A stretch of 64,000 bases of DNA from DYKG01 sp964596185 (GTDB lineage: Bacteria > Muiribacteriota > Ozemobacteria > Ozemobacterales > Ozemobacteraceae). Below the pieces are notes generated by a model. The model did no database searches, had not been told where the DNA came from, and was given only the letters and a program-made list of their open reading frames with translations. The position numbers and the translations under genes were made by a program. The stretch lies in NCBI GenBank assembly GCA_964596185.1, contig CAZQUE010000007.1, positions 1 to 64,000 of the forward strand. Reading direction: 5' to 3'. Each line of letters begins with the position of its first letter. Position 1 is the stretch's first letter. Below, one piece after another: positions 55,533-64,000 of the stretch.

Positions 55533-56823
55533 TGAAAACCTCGGAAATGTAATCAAGGGCTTCCGGAAGCACGGTTACGCCAACATGATGCGTTTTAAGA
55601 ATCTTTTTGCTCTTAACTTTTGCGCCCCTGGCCGTTAAGCCCTTTTCATAAGTGGCACTCTTAAGAAACAGAACTCCGTCACTTGCATCAGCAAATTCTC
55701 CTACTGGTATCTCCAGCCAGAAGAATTTGACTTTGTCGATTTCCTGCTTGCTTCCAGCAAGAATATGGCAAGCTACAGACGGATCTATTCCTTTACGGCA
55801 GAGTGAGTTTATCACATCTCCGGCTTTCTGTATAGTTTTGTCAATGCCATCTGAGGTAAGCAAAGTCGAAACCCCGCCATAATATAGAGCAACCATGCTC
55901 AGGTTCATATCGGGTGTATTGCTTTGCAGCTTCAGGGGAATACCGTCTTTTGACCAGTTATTCAACATTTGAAACTGACCTGGGAAACAATCATTATGCT
56001 CGTCGGTTTTAAACCATTTTCCCTGCCAGGTCATGCCTTTTGGGCCGAGAGGAGCGGCGAGATCCTGATACATTACCGTAAAATTGTAGGCATAATATCT
56101 GAATGCCGTATCGATACCCTTCAAAGGCGAGGCCACAAAAAGAATTTTGCGAATGTCTTTCTGAAAAGGAGTTAACCATTTGTATTTACTGTATTCGAAG
56201 CCAAGATCAGAAGCATAAATTCTTACCGACATAGCCCCCTTGCTGTGGCACAGGACATCAACTTTTTCAGCGCCAGTTACCTGGCGAATGCGGCTGATGG
56301 CGTTTGCAATCTGCTGTGCCTGAAGGAAATTATCGCCATGCGGATGAGAAAAGGTAATTGCAAAAACAGCGAAGCCTTTTTTGGCTAGATACTGCATAAT
56401 TCCAGGCTTTTCAATTTTGCCGTCGGCAGGAATATCAAAGACCCAGGGATGGGCAAAGCCACGCGTAGCATTGTCGCCAGCGCCATGCACCAGCAGGATT
56501 GGTACCGGATGGGTGGCGCTTTTCCAATTTGGCGCAAAATGAAGCAAAAACTGGCTTGAATGGGGAGTGTTGGTGCCGAAGGCTTTCTGAGTTATGCTAT
56601 GAACCCGACGGCTTTTGTAATGAAACTCTTCGTATACGAAGTTGCGGCTACTGTCTTTCAAAAGTTCAATTCTCTCCCAGGGGGAGGAATCTCTTCCTTC
56701 TATTTCCTTTTGTAGAAGGAGCTCGGCATTGGCAACGCCGGCAAACAAAAACAAACAAAGACCGACAAAAACGAATACAGGTAAATATCTATAAAAATAA
56801 CGGGTTAGCCGACTCTTATTCAC
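55513..56823 (-). CDS. secreted alpha/beta hydrolase, lipase-like
   Basis: A 436-residue protein with a signal peptide (about 1-33, ending VANAE). The alpha/beta-hydrolase core has the oxyanion strand PILLVHGAGDNATRGF and a nucleophile elbow VLCHSKGAMSV, i.e. CxSxG instead of GxSxG. A late Asp and the His in KTHHVGVTV may complete the triad. Overlap with phaR by 20 bases is suggestive: it could be an esterase, lipase or PHA-degrading enzyme. A true extracellular PHB depolymerase would be expected to carry a substrate-binding domain, which is not seen. Confidence 0.8.
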   Translation of the reverse strand: MNKSRLTRYFYRYLPVFVFVGLCLFLFAGVANAELLLQKEIEGRDSSPWERIELLKDSSRNFVYEEFHYKSRRVHSITQKAFGTNTPHSSQFLLHFAPNWKSATHPVPILLVHGAGDNATRGFAHPWVFDIPADGKIEKPGIMQYLAKKGFAVFAITFSHPHGDNFLQAQQIANAISRIRQVTGAEKVDVLCHSKGAMSVRIYASDLGFEYSKYKWLTPFQKDIRKILFVASPLKGIDTAFRYYAYNFTVMYQDLAAPLGPKGMTWQGKWFKTDEHNDCFPGQFQMLNNWSKDGIPLKLQSNTPDMNLSMVALYYGGVSTLLTSDGIDKTIQKAGDVINSLCRKGIDPSVACHILAGSKQEIDKVKFFWLEIPVGEFADASDGVLFLKSATYEKGLTARGAKVKSKKILKTHHVGVTVLPEALDYISEVFSERNSD

Positions 56824-56953
56824 TACTCGCTACACCTTTCCTGGCTGAAGGTCGTTTCTTATTCCTTCGGTAAGGTCTGGCTTTTTGCCGGCTATTCGTT
56901 AATCTTTACCTTGTCATTTGGCAAAATGCAGCAAACCTCAACCCTGTGTTCTA

Positions 56954-56982
56954 ATTTTACCGAAAAAATTACAATTTTCCAA
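56954..56982 (-). promoter_or_regulatory. promoter of the hydrolase-phaR unit
   Basis: On the minus strand TTGGAA, 17-base spacer and TAAAAT, with a leader of about 125 bases to the start codon. The rest of the gap to the next gene (56983-57061) is AT-rich with no other feature seen. Confidence 0.5.
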
Positions 56983-57061
56983 GGTACATAATATTTTTTT
57001 TTGCAAACGCGCAATTTAGTTGCAATTACCTATCTGTAAATTAATTCAGAGATCTGGCTCA

Positions 57062-58336
57062 TCAAAAAATCTGCAACAGAATTAGAATTCCAAGAGAACC
57101 TGATATCAGGGTGGCAGGAATACCAAATCTGGCAAATTCCCAAAAAGAAATGCTGTAGCTTTCTTTTGCCGTTTCGGCGACAATAAGATTGGCAACTGAA
57201 CTGAATAATGTCATGTTACCGGCAATTGTGCTCACATAGGCAAGAAGACACCAGAAGAGCTCTGGGTTCCCGAGAGATGGGACACTGGACGAGGCAAGCA
57301 AAACGAAAGGAACGTTCGATAAAAGGTTCGATCCGGCTAGCGTTACCCCTGAAAAAAGCCAGACTCGACTTACCTGTTCTCCAGAAATGATTTGTAACGA
57401 ATAATCGGTCATCAGTTTGGCCAGGCCGCTTGTCTGCAGACCACCAATTACCACAAAAAGCGAAGCAAAAAACAACAGAAGCGACCACTCAATATTATTG
57501 AGGAGCTCAGTGGGGTCTTTGCGATGAAAAGTTATTACCACTACTGCTCCCCCAAGCGCCGAAAACGCCATGGAAAATCCGCTGACAAAACCAGCGCAGG
57601 CCACGCCCAGACCCAACAAGCCAATTCGCAAACTTCGTGTCTTTTCAATAGTTTCAAGGTCAGTGGCAGCATCGCAATCAACCTCTTTAGTATTTTCCAG
57701 TTCCAGGTCATGTCGATAGAACAACCAGGCTAAAAGGGCATTAATAAACATTGCCACACAAACTGGAACAGCCATAAATGAAATGAATTTCAGAAAATCT
57801 ATTCCAGAAAGGCTCCCCACGATCATGTTTTGCGGATTACCTGTCAATGTCAGAGCCGAACCTGCATTTGCCGAAGTGGCCAGAACTATAAGATAAGGCA
57901 GAGGATTCAATCGACGATGTCTACAAATCTCAATTACCAGAGGCGTCATGACAACACAAACCGGGTCATTGACCAGAACTGCTGAAGCCAAAGCAGAAAC
58001 CGCTGAAATTGCCATCAGCAATGTGAATGGCGACTCTATTTTCGAAATAACGAGGACAAATCTGGCAAACAGTCCGGCTGCACGCAAATGCTGGGCAATA
58101 ATCATCATTCCCAATAAAAGGCAAATCGTGTCCCAATTAACCAGACTATATGCTTCTTCAGGAGTAACCACCCCAAATACAACCATCAATACAGCTCCGA
58201 GCATCGCTGCAGAGGGACGACCAATAGGCAATAAATGCATTTTGCGAAACGAGATCAAAACAAAGACAAGAACAAAAATGATACCTGCTGCCCAGGGATG
58301 CTTTAAATCCACAATATTCAACAATTCTGAATTCAA
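57062..58336 (-). CDS. ArsB/CitM-type (ion transporter superfamily) membrane transporter
   Basis: A 424-residue inner-membrane protein with ten to twelve helices. NDPVCVVMTPLV and TGNPQNMIVGSLSGI are diagnostic of the ArsB/P-protein/citrate-transporter group, and LLSNVPFVLLASS is the matching motif in the second half. It may export arsenite or move Na+/H+ or organic anions; the neighbourhood holds no ars genes, so the substrate is undecided. It is divergent from the mechanosensitive channel gene. Confidence 0.85.
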   Translation of the reverse strand: MNSELLNIVDLKHPWAAGIIFVLVFVLISFRKMHLLPIGRPSAAMLGAVLMVVFGVVTPEEAYSLVNWDTICLLLGMMIIAQHLRAAGLFARFVLVISKIESPFTLLMAISAVSALASAVLVNDPVCVVMTPLVIEICRHRRLNPLPYLIVLATSANAGSALTLTGNPQNMIVGSLSGIDFLKFISFMAVPVCVAMFINALLAWLFYRHDLELENTKEVDCDAATDLETIEKTRSLRIGLLGLGVACAGFVSGFSMAFSALGGAVVVITFHRKDPTELLNNIEWSLLLFFASLFVVIGGLQTSGLAKLMTDYSLQIISGEQVSRVWLFSGVTLAGSNLLSNVPFVLLASSSVPSLGNPELFWCLLAYVSTIAGNMTLFSSVANLIVAETAKESYSISFWEFARFGIPATLISGSLGILILLQIF

Positions 58337-58404
58337 AAAGTTCTTCCTTTTCCAAGTTCTGATCCAGGGAAATCATATACCAAAGCCTGAAAAAGAGCCA
58401 TGAT

Positions 58405-58433
58405 TTGAAGTAAAACCGCCCAGATGTTAACAT
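58405..58433 (+). promoter_or_regulatory. promoter of the mechanosensitive channel gene
   Basis: TTGAAG at 58405-58410, 17-base spacer and TAACAT at 58428-58433, preceded by TGT as in extended -10 promoters. Confidence 0.5.
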
Positions 58434-58453
58434 AAGGAAAAAGCAAAAGAGAA

Positions 58454-61050
58454 TTGGTGGTTATGAGAAATTTAAAATATTTTTTTGCGGTTATTTGTCT
58501 TTCTTTGTTTGTAAATGTTTGTCTGAACGGCCAGGAGCTGGCAAATGCCTCGGCTGGAGCGACAATTGCCAGTTCGACCCTGGCCGAAAACAGCTCGGTT
58601 TCTTCGGTAGTTCCACGAGCCGCCGCTCTTGATGACGAATTTAAAAGTCTGCCTGATAAAATAAGACAACTCGTGGCTTCGACAACTCTTGAAGCCGAAA
58701 TTTCAAATGCCAGAAGCAAATTCACCACCAATAAAAGCAATCTTAACGAATTAAAAACCTCGGGAGTCTACAGCTTTGACAAGATTTCTGAAATTCGCGC
58801 CGCGGCCAGAGAAAGTCATCAGGGGATTGGCCGGCTACAGGAAAAAATAACTGGAAATATCAAAGCAGTCGAAAACCTCAGACAATCCTGGGAAAACCAG
58901 AAAAGTTCATGGACAGCCCTGCGCGAAGCCCAAACTGCAGAAAACGAAGCACTAAAAAGCATTTTCAAAGATGCGGGCTCGATGATCCAAAAAGCACAGA
59001 AATTGCTTGATGGCGTTGAGTCACCCCTGGTTGAAATTCAAAAAAAAGCGATAGAACTTAATTCAGACCACCAAAAATTCATCGCCGAAGTAGACTCTAT
59101 CATTTCCGGCATGCGCAAGGATCTTTTTCGCCGTTCAAGGCCGGCAATGTTCACTCCATCTTTTTTGAAACAGTTTGATAAGTCTCAATGGCAGGAATTC
59201 TGGGTCGGCATTGCCAGCCTCAAGCTTCCCCAGTCAGATTTCTTTTCAGCACAAGGTTGGGTTATAGGACTGCAATTATTCGGAATTCTTTTTTTCGTAT
59301 GGTTATTCAGCAGCATCGCCATAGAAAAAGCCCGAAAACTTGGCCTCGGCTTTCTTATCGAACGTCGATATTCTGCGGCTATGGTAGCCGGAATAGCCGC
59401 TTTTTATCCATTGTTCGAAGATCTCCCAAATATAGTAAGAGTATTTATGTGGGCTTTACTGGCTATCGCCGGCGCACGTCTGGTGGCCGGGGTCATTGAA
59501 ACCACCTGGCGACGACNNNNNNNNNNNNNNNNNNNNNNNNNNNNNNNNNNNNNNNNNNNNNNNNNNNNNNNNNNNNNNNNNNNNNNNNNNNNNNNNNNNN
59601 NNNNNNNNNNNNNNNNGCTATCGCCGGCGCACGTCTGGTGGCCGGGGTCATTGAAACCACCTGGCGACGACGCCTGATATACCTGCTCGCTGCGTTATTT
59701 TTAACTTCTCAGCTCTGCTACCTTATAAATTTACCTTCACCCATTTTTCGACTTTATGTTGCCACAGTGGGTTTGCTTGGCGCGTTGCTGTGTTTCTGGC
59801 GGGCAAGAATCAACCAGGTGCAGAATTCATCGATCTGGTTCATTCTTGCGGTAAAAACTGGCGGCCTGACCATGCTGATCGTTTTTCTGGCCCAAGTTGC
59901 CGGATTTGCCGGTCTGGCGAACCATCTGCTTGAAGTTGCAATCAAAAGTGTTTTCTTTTTGCTGATCATCTGGATAGTGAATCTGATTCTGCGCGGACTT
60001 GCCGAAGCAATTGTCGACAACCGCTTTTCCTGCCAAAGTAAAATTGTCAGAAATAATGCTGCAATGATCATCAATCGTCTGAAAATGCTCGTAGACATTT
60101 TATCGATATTCCTTGGCCTGGCAGGCCTGCAAACGGTGTGGGGCATCAAAGATTCTTTCCAGGACGGAATTGCCGGGGTCCTGAACCTGGGAATAAATCT
60201 TCAGGGCGAGCGAATTACTCTTGGCATTATTGCTACGGCCGTTTTTCTCTGGTATGCGGCCATGTTTTGTTCCTGGCTGATTCAGCGAGTTCTGGACGAT
60301 GAAGTTTACCCGCGCAAAAATGTTGAAGCCGGGGTCGGTATTTCCATCAACCGGCTCATCAATTATGCCTTTGTCATCATTGGGGCAGTGATCGCTCTTT
60401 CGACCCTGGGAATAGGACTATCAAGTCTGGCGGTCCTCATGGGTGCGTTCGGTATCGGTATCGGTTTCGGCTTGCAAAACATAGTTAATAATTTTGCCAG
60501 CGGCCTGATACTTCTTTTCGAACGATCTATCAAAATCGGTGATGTCGTTCAGATCAACGGAACCTGGGGAACGATCAAAAATCTTGGTTTGCGGGCAACC
60601 GTGGTTCAAGCTTTTGACAAATCAGAAATGATAGTGCCCAACAGCGACCTTGTTTCATCGACAGTTACCAACTGGACCCTTTCAGATCGGCAAACAAGAG
60701 TTATCCTCCCTGTGGGAGTCGCCTATGGCTCTGATGTTCCACTGGTAATTTCAATCCTGAAAGAAATTGCTCAGGCATGCCCTTATGTCATGAAAAACCC
60801 TGAACCACAAATTCTTTTCATGAATTTCGGCAACAGCTCGCTCGATTTTGAACTACGAGTATATGTATCTGATCTCGACAACATGCTGAAGGTCCGCAAT
60901 GAAATAAACCTTGAAATCGATCGCAAGTTCAGGGAAAACAAGGTTGAAATTCCTTTCCCGCAAAACGATGTTCACATCAGAACCATGGATGATAACTTCA
61001 AGCAGGCAGTAAATTCTATTGTAAAAGGCGAAAGCAAAACGGAAAAATGA
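58454..61050 (+). CDS. MscS/MscK-family mechanosensitive channel (interrupted by an assembly gap)
   Basis: A signal peptide (about 1-27), a periplasmic coiled coil (about 60-215), several membrane helices and a C-terminal MscS domain. The pore helix and beta domain are plain in GAFGIGIGFGLQNIVNNFAS and FERSIKIGDVVQINGTWGTI. The layout is that of a large MscK-like osmotic channel. The sequence is broken by 100 N (59517-59616) between two copies of the same 55 bases. Joining the copies removes 155 bases and leaves 2442 bases, exactly 814 codons, with one continuous frame, so the real gene is intact at about 813 residues. The start may be TTG 58454 or ATG 58463. It overlaps uvsE by ATGA. Confidence 0.88.
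59462..59516. repeat. left copy of a 55-base duplicated contig end
   Basis: Identical to 59617-59671, on the other side of a run of 100 N. This is an assembly signature, not a biological repeat: the duplicate codes for the same GARLVAGVIETTWRR segment of the channel. Confidence 0.95.
59517..59616. other. assembly gap of 100 N
   Basis: A placeholder of exactly 100 unknown bases inside the channel gene. The identical 55-base flanks suggest that the true distance is negative, i.e. the contigs overlap. Confidence 0.97.
59617..59671. repeat. right copy of the 55-base duplicated contig end
   Basis: Identical to 59462-59516; see the gap entry. 55 is a common assembler k-mer size, which fits two contigs sharing one k-mer. 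Confidence 0.95.
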
Positions 61051-61880
61051 TAAGATTCGGTCTTTGCTGCATCTTTAAAGATCAACCGATAAAATTTTCG
61101 ACCACAACCGCCAGATTTTTGCTGACCATGGATAGGAATGGTCAGCTTGAAAAGCTTTCTGAGCTGTGTCTCAACAACGCCCGTTCATTACTGAAGGCAT
61201 TTGAATTTTGCAAAGCGAACGACATCGGCTGCTTTCGCATTGTCAGCCAGATTCTTCCACTGAAGACCCATCCACAAATCGCCTATGATTTTGATGATCT
61301 GCCTGACGGCAAAGAAATTGTAGATACTTTCAAAACCTGTGGCCAATTTCTGCAGAAAAATGGCCTGCGGGCCTCCATGCATCCAGATCAATTCGTTGTA
61401 TTGAATTCACCAAATCCCGATGTCGTCAGCTCTTCAATCGCCGAAATTGAATATCAGGCCGTAATTGCCGAGCTCACCGGCGCAGATGTCATCAACATTC
61501 ATGGTGGCGGCGCTTATGGCGATAAAAAATCGGCCATGAAAAGATTTGCCGAAAATTTCGACAAACTCTCGACAAGAGCAAAATCAAGACTGACCGTTGA
61601 AAACGATGATAAAGTCTACAGTCCTGCCGATTTGCTGCCACTTTGCAAAAAGCTCAATATCCCGCTGGTTTATGACGTACATCATCATCGCTGTCTAAAA
61701 GACAATCTTAGTGAAGAACAAGCTACCAAAAAAGCTCTGGCAACATGGAACCGAGAACCGATGTTTCATATTTCCAGCCCTTTGGAAGGCTGGCAAGGCC
61801 CCAAACCGCACCGACACCATGACTTTATCGACCCAGCAGACTTTCCTGAATTCTGGCAAAGTCTCAAACCTGACAATTGA
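61047..61880 (+). CDS. uvsE: UV damage endonuclease UvsE, 3' end apparently frameshifted
   Basis: A TIM-barrel, metal-dependent endonuclease that nicks DNA 5' of UV photoproducts. Family signatures are LCCIFKDQPIKFSTTTAR at the start, FRIVSQILPL, SMHPDQFVVLNSPN, NIHGGGAYGDK, LTVENDDKVYSP and YDVHHHRC, most of them metal-binding segments. The frame ends at 61880 after 277 residues. Just beyond, in the +1 frame, the sequence reads LTIEVEAKAKEIAVLKL and runs to a stop at 61954-61956. This matches the usual C-terminus of the family (an EAKxKExAVL type segment). One extra base near 61868-61875 would explain it: sequencing error, real mutation or a programmed +1 shift. Confidence 0.88.
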   Translation: MIRFGLCCIFKDQPIKFSTTTARFLLTMDRNGQLEKLSELCLNNARSLLKAFEFCKANDIGCFRIVSQILPLKTHPQIAYDFDDLPDGKEIVDTFKTCGQFLQKNGLRASMHPDQFVVLNSPNPDVVSSSIAEIEYQAVIAELTGADVINIHGGGAYGDKKSAMKRFAENFDKLSTRAKSRLTVENDDKVYSPADLLPLCKKLNIPLVYDVHHHRCLKDNLSEEQATKKALATWNREPMFHISSPLEGWQGPKPHRHHDFIDPADFPEFWQSLKPDN

Positions 61881-61948
61881 AGTTGAAGCAAAAGCCAAAG
61901 AAATTGCAGTTCTTAAACTAATAAATGACCTTAAAAAACCAGGCAAAG

Positions 61949-63016
61949 CTACCTGAGTGAAAAAAACTCGCCCCAAAAGAAAATGTCAGTTTTCACCGAT
62001 AGATTTTTGATTAGATAGACTGCAAGGTCATAGCTGGCAGAAAATCCCTTGTAAATATGATCGAGTTCGCCATAATGCTCAAGAATAATTCTTTTGGGCC
62101 TGATCTGCTCAATAGCAATGTTTACCGCGTCAATAGTGGTTCCTGTTTGTTCAGGGTGACCATCTTCGAATTTCGGCCCAGGATTTCGCCAGGTAATGAA
62201 TAAAATATCCGGCCCCACAGCCACATTTTTTAAACCCAGTGTGTAATCGAGATCGCCACAAAACACAAAGCGAAAACCACTGGAAAATTCTACTTCAAAA
62301 GCACTTGTAGCAACTTCTTCAGGAGAATTCCGCCACACATGATTTCCATGATGAGCTTTTATCAAAGTCTCATCTATTTTAATGGCCTCTTGATCAAGCA
62401 ACCGGCCAATATCTTTCTGATCCGCGCCAATAGCACCAGGATGCATAAAAACTTGCTTGTTCAGCCTTCTGCATTCTCTGATCAGATCGATATCAAAGTG
62501 ATCAGCATGATTGTGGGTAACGAACAACACATCCATTGCCGCAGCAATAAGACCGGTCAGCCCCATTTCATCAGGCCAACCATAGTACCGAGGAAGCGCG
62601 ATTACATCGAAACCGATCACCTGAGCTGCTGTTTTTACAAAAATGCCAGAGTTATACCACTGCAACACAATAATCTGGTCAGAACCGGGCTTGGCCTTTA
62701 AAAAACTTTTTAATCCCTGCAACATTTTACCGGCAATTGCCTTCCAGACAAAGTTTGGCCAAACCGACAAATCATGAGGCGCCCCATTGCGGCACTTTTC
62801 CTCCAGAAATCGCCCAAAATCAACGAGTCTGAAAAAAAATTCCGGCTCTTCTCGATCTGGTAATTCAGGAATTTCAAATGAGGACTTTGCTAACATAATT
62901 TTCATTCTACGACTTTCGTAAATGCCGAGCAATCTGGAAAAGAGTCTCTTTTGATGATTTTGATGAAAAACGCCAAAAACACAGGGGTTTTTCAGGTAAT
63001 TAATAGAAACGGTCAT
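61949..63016 (-). CDS. MBL-fold (UlaG-like) metal-dependent hydrolase
   Basis: A metallo-beta-lactamase-fold protein of up to 355 residues. The metal motif THNHADHFD is of the HxHxDH type, with further ligand candidates in HHGNHVW, FCGDLDY and the final LEHYGELDH. It is closest in style to UlaG/YycJ-like hydrolases of this superfamily; substrate is unknown. The start is unclear: ATG 63016 is the longest, while ATG 62905 is nearer to the conserved part. Neither has a strong ribosome site. It converges on uvsE, overlapping its shifted 3' end by eight bases. Confidence 0.78.
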   Translation of the reverse strand: MTVSINYLKNPCVFGVFHQNHQKRLFSRLLGIYESRRMKIMLAKSSFEIPELPDREEPEFFFRLVDFGRFLEEKCRNGAPHDLSVWPNFVWKAIAGKMLQGLKSFLKAKPGSDQIIVLQWYNSGIFVKTAAQVIGFDVIALPRYYGWPDEMGLTGLIAAAMDVLFVTHNHADHFDIDLIRECRRLNKQVFMHPGAIGADQKDIGRLLDQEAIKIDETLIKAHHGNHVWRNSPEEVATSAFEVEFSSGFRFVFCGDLDYTLGLKNVAVGPDILFITWRNPGPKFEDGHPEQTGTTIDAVNIAIEQIRPKRIILEHYGELDHIYKGFSASYDLAVYLIKNLSVKTDIFFWGEFFSLR

Positions 63017-63075
63017 TCGCGCTGTTAACGGCAGTATTTTCTTGTAATATCGGCTTTATCGAAAAACCTCTGATT

Positions 63076-63104
63076 TTGACAGATAATCACAACAGGAATA
63101 GAAT
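63076..63104 (+). promoter_or_regulatory. promoter of the SulP gene
   Basis: TTGACA at 63076-63081, 17-base spacer and TAGAAT at 63099-63104; start codon about 53 bases downstream. A very good consensus match. Confidence 0.6.
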
Positions 63105-63156
63105 TCCCAGCCCATGCTAAACGCATTATTCAAGTTTTTCATCTGCAGGAACAATT

Positions 63157-64000
63157 ATGAACTCGCTCGAACCCAAATTAATCACCGTTTTACGCGAAGG
63201 CTACGATCGCAACCAGTTTTTTAAAGATCTTCTCGCCGGCATTGTCGTGGGCATAGTCGCTTTGCCTTTGGCAATCGCATTTGCCATTGCTTCAGGAGTA
63301 AAACCTGAACAAGGGCTTTATACCGCAATTATTGCAGGGTTTATCATTTCACTGCTTAGTGGGAGCAGAGTTCAAATCGGTGGCCCCACCGGTGCGTTCA
63401 TCGTCCTTGTCTTTGAAATCGTCAGTAAATTTGGCTATGAAGGACTGGCTGTCGCCACAATGATTGCCGGCCTGATCCTAATAATTCTTGGTTTTGCAAG
63501 ACTTGGATCGATAATCCAGTTCATTCCGTACCCGGTTACGGTTGGCTTTACCAGCGGCATTGCTGTCGTCATCGCCTCAGGACAAATTCGCGATGCCCTC
63601 GGCCTGCAAATGAGTGCCGTCCCGTCCGAATTTCTTCATAAAATATCTGCCTATGCAGACACAATCGGCACTTTCAACCCATGGGCCACGGGCATTACCC
63701 TGGCAACAATACTTATCATCCTCACTGTTCCCAGGTTTTTCCCGCGAATCCCCGGATCAGTCGTGGCACTGGTCGTTGTTACCGCTGCCGTAAAGGCCTT
63801 TGCCCTGCCGGTTGAAACTATCGGCAGTAGATTTGGTTCAATCCCCGGATCATTGCCAATGCCTCAATTGCCCAATATTGACTGGAAAGTTCTGCCCGAC
63901 CTGATCTCGCCCGCCATCTCGATTGCTTTGCTGGCCGCCATTGAAAGTCTTCTTTCAGCAGTAGTCGCCGACGGCATGACCGGTCGCCATCATCGCTCAA
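63157..64000 (+). CDS. SulP-family anion transporter, N-terminal part
   Basis: An open frame from ATG 63157 that runs off the end of the window, giving 281 residues. AGGA lies six bases upstream of the ATG. The hydrophobic sequence has the SulP/SLC26 hallmarks: DLLAGIVVGIVALPLAIAFA at the first helix, GLYTAIIAGFI, GGPTGAFIVLV, and GFTSGIAVVIASGQI in the following helices. Members carry sulfate, bicarbonate or other anions. The C-terminal STAS domain, if present, is outside the window, so substrate and length are unknown. Confidence 0.9.
   Translation, partial: MNSLEPKLITVLREGYDRNQFFKDLLAGIVVGIVALPLAIAFAIASGVKPEQGLYTAIIAGFIISLLSGSRVQIGGPTGAFIVLVFEIVSKFGYEGLAVATMIAGLILIILGFARLGSIIQFIPYPVTVGFTSGIAVVIASGQIRDALGLQMSAVPSEFLHKISAYADTIGTFNPWATGITLATILIILTVPRFFPRIPGSVVALVVVTAAVKAFALPVETIGSRFGSIPGSLPMPQLPNIDWKVLPDLISPAISIALLAAIESLLSAVVADGMTGRHHRS

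Noticed and set aside
55023..55535. A 170-codon plus-strand frame opposite phaR.
   Set aside because: phaR has a clear family signature; the opposite frame has none and begins at the terminator.
59462..59671. A 55-base direct repeat that could be taken for an attachment site or a target duplication.
   Set aside because: The two copies flank only a run of 100 N and restore an intact gene when merged, so it is an assembly artefact.
61711..61956. A separate 81-residue gene after uvsE.
   Set aside because: Its first part is a shadow of uvsE, and only its last about 30 residues are meaningful, as the shifted C-terminus of UvsE.

Overview
The window looks like part of a Gram-negative, heterotrophic, probably anaerobic or facultative bacterium with moderate GC (mid-40s percent by eye), carrying signal peptides, pilus-retraction ATPases, a DapL-type lysine/DAP route, polyhydroxyalkanoate regulators and GDP-fucose synthesis. 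The abundance of class III cyclases, PilT-like motors and secreted proteins of unknown function fits a deep-branching lineage such as Candidatus Riflebacteria. That placement is a guess from gene style, not a measured phylogeny. The sequence is from a draft assembly: a 100-N gap lies inside a mechanosensitive-channel gene, and the same 55 bases flank it on both sides.

Layout. 1-2821 (+): lysine/DAP genes asd (3' part), lysA, dapL. 2830-6425 (+): an operon of two PilT-like ATPases and a soluble class III cyclase. 6606-13661 (-): a shortened division/cell-wall cluster murD-ftsW-murG-ftsQ-ftsA-ftsZ with its own promoter and terminator; murC, murB and ddl are absent from it. 13670-20757 (-): larC and larB (nickel-pincer cofactor), a GH13 amylase, a flippase-like membrane protein and a large orphan protein. 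20860-29398 (+): two membrane-bound class III cyclases whose active-site defects are complementary, then an EamA transporter, a secreted protein and a CLC antiporter. 29403-33874 (-): gmd, fcl and a penicillin-acylase-family hydrolase. 34080-36071 (+): a small membrane protein and a cNMP-binding/GspE_N/PilT fusion. 36075-40530 (-): TPR protein, ABC exporter, HEAT protein, MATE pump. 40583-43880 (+): histidine kinase, REC-HDOD and REC-PP2C. 43898-46862: DAACS symporter, secreted Cys-rich protein, membrane protein. 46992-49570 (+): a compact cassette of a UreG/HypB-like GTPase, an ABC ATPase without permease, and a DUF4213/DUF364 protein. 49625-58336: Tim44/TerB protein, phasin-like protein, ECF sigma with putative membrane anti-sigma and a secreted protein, PhaR with a secreted lipase-like hydrolase, and an ArsB/CitM-type transporter. 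58405-64000: MscS-family channel, uvsE (apparently frameshifted at its 3' end), an MBL-fold hydrolase, and the 5' part of a SulP transporter.

A theme joins distant parts of the window. Three class III cyclases are predicted. Two PilT-like motors share an operon with one of them, and a third PilT-like motor carries its own cNMP-binding domain. The simplest reading is that cyclic nucleotide, probably cAMP, controls a retraction-type motor directly. A second theme is metal-cofactor handling (larB/larC with a very His-rich insert, and the GTPase-ABC-DUF364 cassette). A third is polyhydroxyalkanoate storage (phasin-like protein, PhaR), although no PHA synthase lies in the window. No rRNA, tRNA, CRISPR array, insertion sequence or prophage was recognised.
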